64,000 bases of DNA from Glebionis coronaria (GCA_025667525.1 CM046876.1:571513469-571577468), one strand, 5' to 3'; counted from the first letter of the stretch, positions 34,896 to 46,319 are shown. The notes: a model not told the origin generated them from the sequence alone. Numbers and translations: made by a program.

Positions 34896-35002
34896 GCGTT
34901 GTCAAGAGCAATTTAGGCGTTGACAAGAACAAATCCGGCGTTGATGGCTCAAGCATTGTCATGTGCAATTCAAGCATTATCACATGCAATCCAAGCATTG
35001 AC
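34896..35002 (+). promoter_or_regulatory. Six-unit 21-bp phased motif array in U3 of LTR type 2
   Basis: Units GC(G/A)TT(G/A)(A/T)(C/T) begin at 34896, 34917, 34938, 34953, 34974 and 34995, spacings 21, 21, 15, 21, 21, the same as in LTR type 1. The last unit is about 141 bp before the TATA box. Confidence 0.7.
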
Positions 35003-35206
35003 AAAACGTAGACAACGAAGCTTATGGAAGCTTCTATTTAGATAAACATGCAAGATATATTCTGCATAAGTTTATTTAAATAGAAGATTTACTTGTTTAT
35101 TTGTTTTTATCTCTTGTAAACCCTAATCCTTTCACTATAAAAGGAACCAAGGATATTAGGTTTTATTCATACTTTCATTCACAATGTAAACCTAAAAGCG
35201 TGTGTG

Positions 35207-35242
35207 CACTAGACGTGGGATTCAATGTATACACGTCTAGTG
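35207..35242. promoter_or_regulatory. 11-bp inverted repeat with ACGT cores in LTR type 2
   Basis: CACTAGACGTG and its exact reverse complement are separated by 14 bp, just downstream of the TATA box. It could form a hairpin in the transcript or bind a bZIP-type dimer; both are inference. Conserved LTR palindromes are known in Sireviruses. Confidence 0.6.
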
Positions 35243-35410
35243 ATTGTTAATTATTAATATAGTTAGCAATCCAATAGTGTTTTAATTCATGTTTTGTGCC
35301 TAAACACCTTGTTAATGGTTGTTGTTCTAATTCCGCTTTGATTGTTTAATCATATGAACAATGATCATTCCTAGTAGCTTAAAAGATCCGGAAACCAAGG
35401 TTTCCACAAG

Positions 35411-35422
35411 TGGTATCAGAGC
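35411..35422 (+). other. Primer-binding site of copy D
   Basis: TGGTATCAGAGC two bases after LTR type 2. From here the leader is nearly identical to that of copy A, although the LTR to its left is of a different type. Confidence 0.9.
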
Positions 35423-35507
35423 TTGTTGAGGAACTTTTGATCTTTGAAGAACACCAGAACCCTAAAAACACCAAAACCCTAATTTTCTCAGAAACCCTAA
35501 CAACATC

Positions 35508-38339
35508 ATGTCTGAAGCAATAACCTCCTCCTCCTCAGCCTTACCTAACATCAAGATTCCCATGCTTGATGCAACCCACTTTGACTTATGGAAGTTCAAC
35601 TTTGAACAATATCTGGGGATCTATGACTACACACTCTGGGAGATTATTGAATATGGAAACTCATTCAATAAGGCTCAAAAGATTCTTGATGCCATTAGTC
35701 AAAGAACAGCTATTGAAGGATGCCCTAAAGAGGATAAGAAAGAAAAACCTGGAGATAGTAGAGCTGTAGGTGCTGAAGATATTGCAAAGAAAAGGGTTGA
35801 CATGAAAGCCCTAAATATTCTGAAAGTCTCTTTGGGACAAGAAAACCAGCACAAATATAGAGGCTATGAATCTGCTAAGGATCTTTGGGAAGCACTTGAA
35901 GTTGCATATGGTGGCAATGCAGACACTAAGGAAGAAAAGAAAAAGCAACTTATGCATGATTATGCTGTCTTCAAAGCTCAACCCAATGAGAAGCTGAGTA
36001 GTGTGAGAAGCAGATTGCTTGACATCACAAGCAAGTTGTCCTTCATGGGGACACAAGTTGGTGAGGTTGACACCAATGCTACCTTTCTTAAAAGTCTTGG
36101 TGAGGCATGGAAGATTGAGGCAAGATCTATTCTTGCCAACAATACTTACAAGAGCTCCTCGTTTGATGACATCTACAACAAACTAAGACTGTTGGAAGAT
36201 GAAACTCTTTCAGAGCATGGAAGCAAATCTACCACCAGCAACATGGCCTTCTTCTCTCATAGTGAAGGTCAATTCAATCAGAAGGACTCTTATATGCATC
36301 CAGTTACTGGATCATCATATGTTAGCGCTGGAACAAGTCCTGTCAACGTCTCTTTTTCAGACGCTGACACATTCAAGAATGACTCCCCAAGTGTTAAACC
36401 TGCTGGTTTGGATTTGGATACTGTTTGTGCTTACATTGCTTCTTTGCCCAATGGTTCAGTGATTACATATGAGGACCTTGAGCAGATAAATGATGAGCAC
36501 TTGGAAGAGATGGACATCAAGTGGAACATGGCTCTTGCCAGTATAAGAGCAAATAGGTGGAACAGAAGGTTTAAAAAGAAGATGACCTTCAATGCTTAAG
36601 ACATAGCTGGATTTGATAAATCCAAAGTTGAATGCTACAACTGTCATCGTATGGGGCACTTCATGAGGGAATGCAGATCTCCTAGAAGATCTGATGCTGG
36701 TAAACCCTCAAGTCAGATTGTTAAAGCTCAGGATTCCAAAGCCATGGTTGCAGTTCAAGGAATTGATGGTACAGGATGGGATTGGAGCTATCTGGCCAAG
36801 AATGCTGAAGAGGATAAAGCTTTGGTTGCTGATATTGAAGAAGAAGAGCATGTTGAATATGCTCTCATGGCACACTCCTCCTCTTCATCTGATAATGAGG
36901 TATATGATGATGCTTTTTGTAGCAAAGGTTGTAGGTTAAACACTGAAAGACTTAACAAAGAGGTGTTAAAACTAAAAGATGATATGAGTACTGAAAGGTG
37001 TAAATTGTCTAATTACCAACTAGCTCTTACTGAAACTGAGAAAACCGTTTCTGAATACAAGAAAATGGAATTTGACTTAAAAGATAAGATCAATATCTTA
37101 AAACATGAGCTAGAGGGTAGTATGGATGTTAGGAACATCATGAAAAAGGTTAATAGAGACCTACAGGCTAAGTTAGATGAGGCCATTAAGAATAAAGATA
37201 ATGTTGACCTCAAAATTCAAAGATTTGATAGAGCCACCCAAACCCTAGGAGACTATGTAGCTAAACAAAGGGATCCTAAGGATATGACTGGGATTGGGAT
37301 GAATGATTACTCTCTGGTTCCACCACCAGCTGGTGACTTCTATGGTGTCCAAAGAAGGGAATTATCTTGGACTGGTTTACCAGAGCTCCAAGAGGAGGAA
37401 TTCATTCCTCCACCAAGAGTTGTCACCCCAGTGGAAGAGTATCAACAAAAATTGACTGACCTAAATGAGTGGAAGAAAGCTAACCCTACTTTATTTGTTA
37501 AGGGAGGTTTGCTTTGTGAAAGTCCCAATGAATCTCCACCCATTAAGGTTACTAACCCAATCACTGGCAAACCTGTTGACCTAGGCTCAAACACTGTTAG
37601 AAGACCTACCATTAAGTATGCAGAGATGTATAGGAATAATAGGTCACCCAAGAGCCAAGTTAGCAATCATGGAACAGGTTTCTTCTCTTCTAGACCTAAG
37701 GTTGTGTCTAAGAAAACCTGTTATACTTGTGGTAGCTTTTCACATTTGGCATACAAGTGTGTCAACGCTCCCAAAGCCAGCGCTGACAGGAACAATTTCA
37801 GCGCTGACAGGAAGAAAGTCAACGTTGTTAGAAAGTCAAACGTTGTCAGAACCAAACCCTGTGTGCAGCAAAGTCCACAAGTGATTAGACCTGCCCCATT
37901 CTTTTCTAGAAGGTCTAACACTCATGGACAAAGACCATTTCAAAAGACAAACACCTGGTCAAATAGGCAATGGGTTCCTGTAGCAAACCCTAGGTTCAAC
38001 GCTGACAAGGGTAATTTTAGCGTTGACAGGACAAATTCTAACGCTGACAGAAACGTGACCAGACCTAAATATTTGCAGCCACAAGGTAAGGGGTCTAAAG
38101 CTTCTACAAGCTTAACATGGAGACCCAAGAAAGATCAAAACCCTAATGATAATGGGATTTCAATGACTTGCGATAGATTTAATTATATTTCAAAGGTCAT
38201 TACAAAACCTATTGGGGTTAACTGGGTATTTCATCCTAAAAAGGATGAGAATGGGGTTGTTGTGAGAACTAAGTCTGTTCTTATTGAACAACCAGATGAA
38301 TCCAAGTCTTTTGAGAATTGGGTTCTCAAAGAAAACTAA
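35508..38339 (+). pseudogene. Copy D gag polyprotein, one in-frame stop
   Basis: Start MSEAITSSSS at 35508; the frame is open to a TAA at 36597-36599, then continues in the same frame to the TAA at 38337-38339 (about 943 codons). The N-terminal part has the copia gag (UBN2-like) pattern: DLWKFNFEQYLGIYDYTLW, YESAKDLWEALEVAYGG and LRLLEDETLSEHG. Next come IKWNMALASIRANR, zinc knuckle [14 protein letters not shown] (36633-36674), a long helical segment ([15 protein letters not shown]), proline-rich [11 protein letters not shown], and a second knuckle [14 protein letters not shown] (37719-37760). Basic linkers with 21-bp motifs follow. Gag forms the particle and binds RNA in the cytoplasm. Two zinc knuckles and great length fit Sireviruses. 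The single nonsense codon disables full-length gag. Confidence 0.88.
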
Positions 38340-38357
38340 TTTGTTTTCTTTATGTGC
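38318..38357 (+). promoter_or_regulatory. Gag-pol boundary: -1 frame overlap and splice-acceptor-like sequence
   Basis: Gag ends at 38339. Pol is open in the -1 frame and overlaps it by at least 22 nt from the ATG at 38318. The overlap is followed by a CTAAT branch-like site, a T-rich tract and TTTATGTGCAG, a good plant 3' splice site (AG at 38357-38358). Copy C has the same arrangement near 29780-29822. I found no canonical X-XXY-YYZ slippery heptamer in frame. Frameshifting, reinitiation at the ATG or splicing are all open. Confidence 0.5.
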
Positions 38358-41300
38358 AGGGCATTCAAAGACAGATCAATGATTATGGATATTGGGATAG
38401 TGGATGCTCAAGGCACATGACAGGGAAGGAAGACTATCTGACGAACTTCACTCCTATTAAAGATGGTGATAAGGTATACTTTGGAGGAGGATATGAAACT
38501 ATCACAGGCAAAGGAACCCTTCTCACCAATAATTTGCGTTTTGAGAACGTCTTCCTGGTAAAAGAACTTGATTACAACCTGTTTAGTGTATCACAAGTTT
38601 GTGATAACAAAAATAAGGTTCTTTTTACTGATACTGAGTGTTTGGTGTTAAGCAAGGATTTTAAGATCCCTGATGAGAAATATATTGAGTATAGAACACC
38701 TAGGCATAAGGACATATATAATGTGAATTTAAATGGGATTAAAATGAATACAAATATGTCTTGTTTTTATGCTAAGGCCTCAGTAGATGAGAGTAATTTG
38801 TGGCACAGGAGACTAGGGCACATAAATTTTAAAAATATAAATAGACTTGTGAGGCTTGGTTTAGTTGATGGTTTGCCTGAGAAGGCCTTCCACAATGACC
38901 ACTCTTGTGTTGCATGTCTTAAAGGCAAGCAGCACAAGGTCTCATTAAAGTCCAAACAGGTGCATACTAGTTCCAGACCTCTTCATATGCTTCACATGGA
39001 CCTCTTTGGTCCAACAAATATAGAAAGTTTGAATGGTAAGTCATATTGCTTTGTTGTCACAGATGACTTCTCTAGATTTACTTGGACATTCTTTTTAGCT
39101 ATGAAGAGTGACACAGCTGATGTTCTTATTGATTTTATCACTCAGATTGAGAAAAGGTCTGGCCATGAGGTTAAAATGCTTAGGAGTGATAATGGTGGAG
39201 AATTTAGGAACAAGAAGCTAGATGATTTATGTGCCAGGAAAGGAATTACTAGGCAATTTAGTATTGCTAGAACCCCACAACAAAATGGGGTTGCTGAGAG
39301 GAAAAATAGAACCCTAATTGAAGCAGCCAGAACAATGTTGGCTGATGCTCACTTTCCAATAGCCTTTTGGGCTGAGGCTGTTAATACAGCATGCTATGTG
39401 CAAAATAGAGCATTGGTTAACAAAATTCAGAACAAAACACCTTATGAATTACTTTGGGGAAGAAAACCTAATATTGGTTTTCTCAGACCTTTTGGTTGTC
39501 ATGTAGTAGTATTAGATACTAGTGATGCCTTAGGGAAATTTAGTGCAAAAGGTGATGAGGGTTACTTCATGGGGTATTCAGTGCAGAACAAGGGTTATAG
39601 GGTTTATCTTAAGGAGGACAAACGTATAGTTGAGAGAGTACATGTTAGGTTCTTAGAGAATAAACCTAGTGATCCTGAAAGTGGTCCTAGCTGGTTGTTT
39701 GATTTGGAACCCTTATCTAGAACTTTAAATTATATGCCTGTCACTAATCCAGACATTGTGAAGGTAACTTCAAATGTTGTGGAGGAACAAGTTGTTAATG
39801 TTTCAGGTACACAGGTTCATGAGAAGGTTGGATCACAAGCAAAAAGGCATCTCCTACATTAGAATATGTCACAATTCCCATTTGGACAGATGCTTTTGCT
39901 GCTGCTGCTGCTGCTGGACAAGATAATGGTGGTTTTCAAATACCACCAGATACAAACATGCATGGTTCTTCAGGCGCTGACAAAGGAAAATCTAGCGCTG
40001 ACTAGACCAATTTAGACGTTGATGGCTCAGACGTTGACAACAACATTTCAAGCGCTGTTAGCCCAGTCGCTGACAACCAAGATTCAGACGTTGACAACAC
40101 TTATGGGCATCTTTTCTCTTCCAATTTTGAACAAGGTGGACCTTCAAACATTCTTAAAGAAGTTCACATTGATCAAAGAGAGTCTGATGAAGAAGATATT
40201 GGCAACATGGAGCGTGAGGTTGAGGACACCAGACTTTTTGAAGGAGGGGTTCTCACTTCCACAATGAAGAATCACCCCACATCTCAGATCATTGGTGACA
40301 TTATGACTCCAGTTCAGACTAGAAGATCTCATCAAGGTCTTGGTGGATTTATTGCCAATATACACAAGAAGGTTGATACCCCTCTTGTGCAAGCATGTTT
40401 GTTTGCATGTTTTCTGTCACAAGAAGAACCCAAGAAAATATTTGATGCTCTCAAAGAACCAAGTTGGGTGGAAGCAATGCAGGACGAGCTTCACCAATTT
40501 GCAATTCAGGATGTTTGGGAGCTGGTTGATTGTCCTAGATATGTCAGACCTATAGGGACAAGATGGGTTCTCAGGAACAAAAGAGATGAAAGAGGCATTG
40601 TGGTCAGAAACAAGGCAAGGTTAGTGGCTCAAGGTTATACACAAGAGGAGGGGATAGACTATGAGGAGGTCTTTGCACCAGTTGCAAGGATTGAAGCTAT
40701 TAGGATTTTTCTAGCCTATGCCTCTTGCATGGGCTTCACAGTCTATCAAATGGATGTCAAGAGTGCTTTCCTCTATGGAACTATTGTTGAGGAAGTTTAT
40801 GTGATGCAACCTCCTGGTTTTGAGGATCCAGAGCATCCAGATAAAGTGTATAGAGTCAAAAAGGCTATGTATGGCCTTCATCAAGCCCCTAGAGCATGGT
40901 ATGGTACTTTGTTTACCTATTTGGTGGACAATGGATTCAAGAGGGGCACCATAGATCAGACACTATTTACAAAGAAGAAAGGCAAGGATGTGTTGCTTGT
41001 GCAGGTCTATGTTGATGATATCATTTTTGGGTCTACTGATCCAAAGATGAGTGAGGATTTCTCCAAGCTTATGACAGATAAATTCAAGATGAGTGCTATG
41101 GGGGAGATGAACTTCTTTCTTGGTTTACAAGTTCAGCAGAAAGAAGATGGTATCTTCATCTCCCAGGACAAATATGTTGCTGAGATCTTGAAGAAGTTTG
41201 GCTTTTCTCCACATGAAAAGAGGGCTACTACTCCTATGGATAGAGAACACCCTTGGGGAAAGATTGGAGATGGGAAAGATGTTGATGTCAGGCACTATAG

Positions 41301-41955
41301 ATCCATGATTGGATCCTTGATGTATCTTACTGCCTCCAGACCTGACATTATGTTTGCTGTGTGTGCTTGTGCACGCCATCAAGTGACTCCCAAAGAATGT
41401 CACCTTTATGATGTGAAGTGGATCTTTAGGTACCTAAGATGCTACCCCAGTCTTGGTTTGTGGTACCCAAAGGATTCACCATTGGAGCTGATTGCATATT
41501 CAGATAGTGATTATGGAGGTGATAAGTTTGATAGGAAATCCACAACTGGTGGATGTCAGTTTCTTGGGAGCAGATTAATATCTTGGCAATGCAAGAAACA
41601 AACAGTGGTGGCTAATTCTACAACTGAAGCAGAGTATGTGGCTGTAGCTGCATGTTGTGGCCAAGTGTTGTAGATTCAGAACCAGCTGTTGGACTATGGG
41701 TATAATTTCATGCATACTAAGATATTTGTTGACAATAATAGTACTTTATGCATCATTAAGAATCCTGTACATCATTCTAAAACTAAACACATAGAAATTA
41801 GACACCATTTTATAAGAGATTGCTTTGAGAAAGGTTTAATACAACCAGATAGGGTTGACACTGAGGAAAATGTGTCAGATTTATTAACTAAACCTTTTGA
41901 TGCTGGGAGATTTCAATACTTGGTAACAAGTATTGGAATGGTTAATCTCACATAA
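38318..41955 (+). pseudogene. Copy D pol polyprotein (protease, integrase, RT, RNase H)
   Basis: Protease active site [11 protein letters not shown] lies at about 38393-38420. Integrase follows with HHCC ([11 protein letters not shown] ... [10 protein letters not shown]) and the catalytic residues in HMDLFG, SDNGGEF and VAERKNR. Next are the C-terminal [16 protein letters not shown] and the Ser/Asp linker. RT has [22 protein letters not shown] and YVDD (41008-41019); RNase H has [33 protein letters not shown] and KHIEIRHHFI. It ends with a TAA at 41953-41955. Lesions: a 1-nt deletion near 39841 (frameshift), a TAG near 40003 in the linker, and a TAG at 41671-41673 in RNase H. The catalytic residues themselves look intact. 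Pol copies and integrates the element; this copy cannot make a complete product. Confidence 0.9.
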
Positions 41956-42052
41956 TATGTGTTTTGGATTCTTTTTGTAAAAGTATGTACAGGATAATGC
42001 ATTATTATTATTGGTCTTATTGATGATTTAGATTTTCCACTATATTTTTCTA

Positions 42053-42169
42053 ACACTGACAAAGGTTGCTTGAACACTGATAAGTGTTTTTGCAACGTTG
42101 TCAGCAATATAATTGTCTAACGCTGACAAAGCTTCCCTCAACGCTGTCATGTGTTATCGGGGCGTTGTC
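42053..42169 (+). repeat. 21-bp phased motif group, first spacer cluster
   Basis: Motif starts at 42053, 42074, 42095, 42120, 42141 and 42162, spacings 21, 21, 25, 21, 21. Variants include ACACTGAC and ACGTTGTC. Non-coding, just downstream of pol. Confidence 0.65.
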
Positions 42170-42814
42170 AGCAACAATGTTAGTTTTGTGGTTTTCAATC
42201 TAAATGTGCAGATGGTGTTAGCAGTATACCATTGGATACAGAGTTGCTTATGGATCAATGGAGAAGCATTTGGACAAGTTTTTATTTATGGATGATGGTT
42301 GGAATGTTCATTCCTATCTTGACATAAATTTTTATGTTCATGCATGATTTTAGCAAACTTTTTGTATCATAGTTTTAGGGGAGGTTTTAGGAACCTTTAG
42401 GATGTTTGGGTATCCATATGATACTCTTATCACAATTCTAGATTGTGTCCACAGGTGAGTATGAGTTAGTTTTACTAAATCATGAGGCACTGTAGCATGC
42501 ATAGTATATCAACTTTGCATGCTGCCAAGACATTTTTGGCCTAGAATTGGTTGTGGTCTGTTGGGAGACTTGGGAATGATTTTGATATGGGTTTTACCTG
42601 GGAGTAACAAGGATTTTATAAGGTAACTTTGTTGTTAAGAGTTTTGGTTAGCAAGGGACACTAGAGGACTGTTATGTCTATCTTGCTTATGCAAGTGTGC
42701 ATAACTGGACAGTGCTTGCCGCCCTATAATAATTATCAGCTTTTGGTTATCTTCTCTAGGATAAATTACTTGTTAAGGTTATTTTTCACCTTTTAAAATA
42801 ATTTTTATTTTTGG

Positions 42815-42932
42815 ACGCTGACAAGAATTTTCCAAGCGTTGTTGTGACCAAATTGGACGCTGACATGGCTTTAGGCAAACGTTGACAAGATTATAGCCGT
42901 TGGGCGTTGATAGGTTATTTTTGACCGTTGAC
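42815..42932 (+). promoter_or_regulatory. 21-bp phased motif array upstream of the ORF3 TATA box
   Basis: Motif starts at 42815, 42836, 42857, 42879, 42904 and 42925, spacings 21, 21, 22, 25, 21. It lies 175-290 bp before the TATAAATT box, comparable to the placement of the LTR arrays relative to theirs. Confidence 0.62.
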
Positions 42933-43081
42933 ACTCAATGGGACCTACCCAGTTGTTACTTTTTGACATATTTTCAAGCCGTAATTTTAGGAGTTGTTAC
43001 TTTCATTTAATGCATGAGATAACTTATACCTTTTTCAATATTTTCATGATTGATTTTTGAAAATCTTTGCCTATTTTTAGG

Positions 43082-43209
43082 CCAATCACATGCATTCTTT
43101 CTCTCCTATAAATTTGGCTCCTATTTTAAACAGGGTATCTATAATTCTTGTCTAACACTTTTCTCTTATCAACTTCATCTTCTACACTTAAAATCAACAG
43201 CTTTCATCC
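43082..43209 (+). promoter_or_regulatory. Putative internal promoter of ORF3
   Basis: CCAAT at 43082-43086, TATAAATT at 43107-43114, then a pyrimidine-rich leader of about 70 nt (TTCTCTTATCAACTTCATC) and an ATG at 43210 in good context (CATCCATGGC). The same block is present in front of ORF3 in copies B and F. It looks like an ordinary pol II promoter, so ORF3 may be transcribed separately from the LTR. No transcript evidence is available here. Confidence 0.55.
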
Positions 43210-46200
43210 ATGGCACCAAAGTTTAACTCAGCAGAATTGGAATTGGGGTTCAGGTCTCAACACAACATGATTGCTTATCTTGCTGCTGATGATACTCTGT
43301 TTCCTCAATACACACCAATGGTGGCGTATTTGAACGCATCCCCATTAAGGTATGCTCTTTCTCATGCACCACTCATTCCAGTCACACACATTAAGCAGTT
43401 TTGGAACACTGTTAGTTACTCAACAGTTAATGGAGTGACCACATTGACTTCTATTGTTCATGGGAGGTCTTGGGTGGTTACTGAGGCCTTGGTACGCCAA
43501 GCCTTGCATCTTGATGATGCTGATGGTATAGCCACCCTTCCCATAAATGAAATAGAACAAGGGCTTAGGGCTTTGGGATATCCCTTTCCTGATGAAGGTA
43601 CTCTTAATAAGTATCATAAGCAGGAATTTCCCCCTGCCTGGAAGTACCTCATACACGTCCTCCTTCAATGTTTGAGTCCCAAATGTACTGCACACAATGA
43701 GATCAATAGATCCATTGCTAGTGCTATTGTGTGCATTACAACAGGGCAAAAATACAACCATTCTAAAATGATTTTTGAGGGGATGTGTAAGAACAAGGGG
43801 ACAAAAATGAATTTAGCTTATCCCCGTTTTCTGCAAATGGTTTTTGATGATCAAGGTTACTGCTCACGGGATCACAATGATTTTTATAAGATCCCTGAGC
43901 AAAAGAAAGCTATTTTTATGAAGATGGATTCAACACCCCATAGAGACTTACCTTTAACCCCAGCCATGCTTGTTGTTATTGCAGCAGCACAACCCCAACC
44001 AGACCCCCAACCTCAAATTGACCCTCAACCATAACTTGAACCTATTCCTGAACCTTTACCCTCACCTGAACAAATGCAAATTGACCAACAACCCTTTGAC
44101 GCTGACACATCAAATGTTGGCGTTGATGTGCCTATTTCCAACGCTGACACACAACCTTCACAATCCCAAACACCCCTTAACCAACCCACATCTACTCATT
44201 CTTCCACACCATCTTCCACACCCCCTGAATATAGGTTGATAAAACGCCAAAGGACTACTAGAGTGTTCTCCTTTGGTGGTCCTAGCCATGAAGCAGAGAG
44301 AACCACCACCACAAGTGTGGCTGGTGACCTGGATGAGGCTGGGACTATTGGTTCTGGCTTAGATGCTGGCCAAGGCAGTCCCACCATAATTAAGTCCTCA
44401 TCCATGCCCAATGAATCTGACTTGGGAGGTCAAATCCCCATTTCAGAAGAGGGCAGACTGGAACCAATGACTCTTTTGGAATTGACGGCAGTCTGCATTA
44501 GCTTGCAAAAGCAAAATGCAGACTTAGTACAAATTGTCAGCTCCCAAGGCCTTGACCTCAAGCAATTGAGGGAGAGGATTGTTGTTTTGGAAAGTGATCG
44601 TGCTAGGAGGGGTATGGAGGAGTCTTCCAAAGGGGAGGAAGATCAAAGAAATCTGAGTGATAAGGGCAGCCAGGATGGTCAATCAATGGATGTTGCTGAA
44701 GCCCTTACAACTTTGAAGAAACAAACAGGTTTTGATACGTCCTTAATCTCTCCCACCAATCTAAATTTATCATTTACAGCTATGTTGAGAGAGGTTACAC
44801 AAGGCGCTGAGGGAAAATATTTGAGCGTTGACAAGGCAAATTTGGACGCTGATAGAAGTATTTTGGGCGCTGATAGGATAAATTTGGGCGTTGACAGACC
44901 TGCACATGAAGGTGATGTATCCCAGTCATCATCTATCATCAAGGAAGTTTCTACTCAGGTATTACCATCTACCTTACCAACCATTGCACCATCAGATAAG
45001 GGTAAGGGTAAAATGGTAGAAGAGATTGTTCCAAAAGATGCAGCCCAGGTTGAATTTGATAGAAGATTAGCTGCACAAATCATGGAACAAGATGAAAAGG
45101 AGAAGTCACCATTTGTTGTGACTTCAGAAGAAGAAAGTGATGGAGCTAGCTCAGACTCAAGTGTCATGATTATAGAACTTGAAAGGCTTGAGTATGGAGA
45201 TGAGTTGGCCACAGAGAAGCTGAGAGAGTTGAAATTGCAGGTTGACTTTGACATGCAAGAGGTGGTTCAAATGTACAATTCTTGGGAAGAAAGCTGCATG
45301 GATAATCCAGACTTGACCATTTCAGATCAAATATGGGGTTTAGAGCTTCTTCTTAGAGTTCAGAAGGATTGTAAGGTGATTTTGAAACACAAGGCAAGCA
45401 ATATTCTCTCAGAGTTAAAAAGGGATAGAAGGGAGCTCTACTTTATGTTGCTCAGATGTCATGGAGTTGGATGGACATATCAGAAGTTGAAGGCTTTGAC
45501 ATTTGATGAGTTGGAAAACAGGGCTTATCCCATTTGGGTGAGAGTGCAGGAAGCAAACACTCTCAGACTTCTTTCAGATAAAAGAAAGGAGCAACTTGCA
45601 AAAGAAATGGAAATCAAGAAAGCTATGATGATTCACAGGCCAGTGAAGAAGGGAAGTAAATTTGAGTTTCCAAAAGATATGGATCCACTATATCCAAGTG
45701 AAGCAGTTATAAGAAAGAGCCTCAAGCTCTCCCCATTAGAAGCTTCAGATATGGTGCAAGTATTACCATTAGATTCCAGGAATCCAATTGTGAGCCATGA
45801 AGAAGATGAATGTGGATTCTGGAAGATTGGCAGATTTGGCAAGGAGGTACATACTTTTACCACTCTCATATCTTTGTTTGCAAGTTGTGATAGAGAAGAC
45901 TTGGTAGACCTTTGGAGGTTGCTGGAGACCAAGTATGAAGCTGAAGCACCAACTTCAGCTAATGGAATAAAACTTTGGACCACATTCAAAAGAATGTGTG
46001 GGCCAAAAGATGAAGATCCTGCAATATGGAAGGATCTTGAAGATGACCTCAGTGGTCTTCAATGGAGGTTATATTCAGCTGCTGGTGTATACCATTTGAG
46101 TTCTACAAAGTTTGCTGAGTATCTGCTTGTGGATGCTCAGTATTTCATATCCAAGGCTGTTTTGGAAAAGATGAAGGACACTCAGCTGAAAATAGATTAT

Positions 46201-46281
46201 TCAAGTGACGTGGCAAAAGATTTGATCAGATTTATTCATTACCAATATGAGAAGGTTTGTCAGACTCCTCCAAGTCCTTAA
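43210..46281 (+). pseudogene. Copy D ORF3, Sirevirus env-position protein, one in-frame stop
   Basis: The frame runs from ATG 43210 to TAA 46279-46281 (1023 codons) with a single TAA near 44032. N-terminal region: SQHNMIAYLAADDTLFPQY, HIKQFWNTV, VVTEALVRQALHLDDADG, NEINRSIASAIVCITTGQ and YPRFLQMVF. Then comes a Pro/Gln-rich stretch, the 21-bp-phased linker motifs (44099-44148 and 44804-44895) and a coiled-coil-like segment (LQKQNADLVQIVSSQGLDL). The C-terminal region includes VEFDRRLAAQIMEQDEKEK and a long helical, acidic part. It lies between pol and the polypurine tract, where Sireviruses carry an env-like ORF. I see no signal peptide or convincing membrane segment, so an envelope role is not supported. 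Related database entries are often called xylulose kinase, which the sequence does not support. Function unknown. Confidence 0.75.
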
Positions 46282-46319
46282 TGCTTATTCAAAAACTTGA
46301 TCATAAGAGTGGATATCAA

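Larger units (their letters stand above)
34831..35408 (+). repeat. LTR type 2 (3' LTR of X and 5' LTR of copy D)
   Basis: A 578-bp LTR from TGTTGGGTCAAAAAG to ...AAGGTTTCCACA. It has a polypurine tract on its left and a primer-binding site two bases to its right, so it can end element X and begin copy D. The U3 array is at 34896-35002, a TATAAAAG box at 35136-35143, and an 11-bp inverted repeat CACTAGACGTG/CACGTCTAGTG at 35207-35242. Only the first bases and the motif array resemble LTR type 1. Confidence 0.85.
41956..43081 (+). other. Conserved pol-ORF3 spacer of copy D
   Basis: About 1.1 kb without a gene, present in nearly the same form in copies B and F. It contains a polypurine-like TTTTAGGGGAGGTTTTAGG near 42371-42389 and two groups of the family motif (42053-42169 and 42815-42932). 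Conservation among three copies mainly reflects recent common origin. Confidence 0.7.

Noticed and set aside
38300..38345. Canonical -1 slippery heptamer at the gag-pol overlap
   Set aside because: The zero-frame codons before the stop contain no X-XXY-YYZ string.
17100..42932. Calling the octamers WRKY W-boxes
   Set aside because: Only the T variant contains TTGAC, the following base is usually A rather than C/T, and the C variant (GCTGAC) does not fit at all.
43210..46281. Xylulose kinase, a name attached to related database proteins
   Set aside because: No sugar-kinase motifs are visible, and the position in the retroelement explains the ORF.
43210..46281. Retroviral-type envelope
   Set aside because: No signal peptide, cleavage site or transmembrane helix could be seen.
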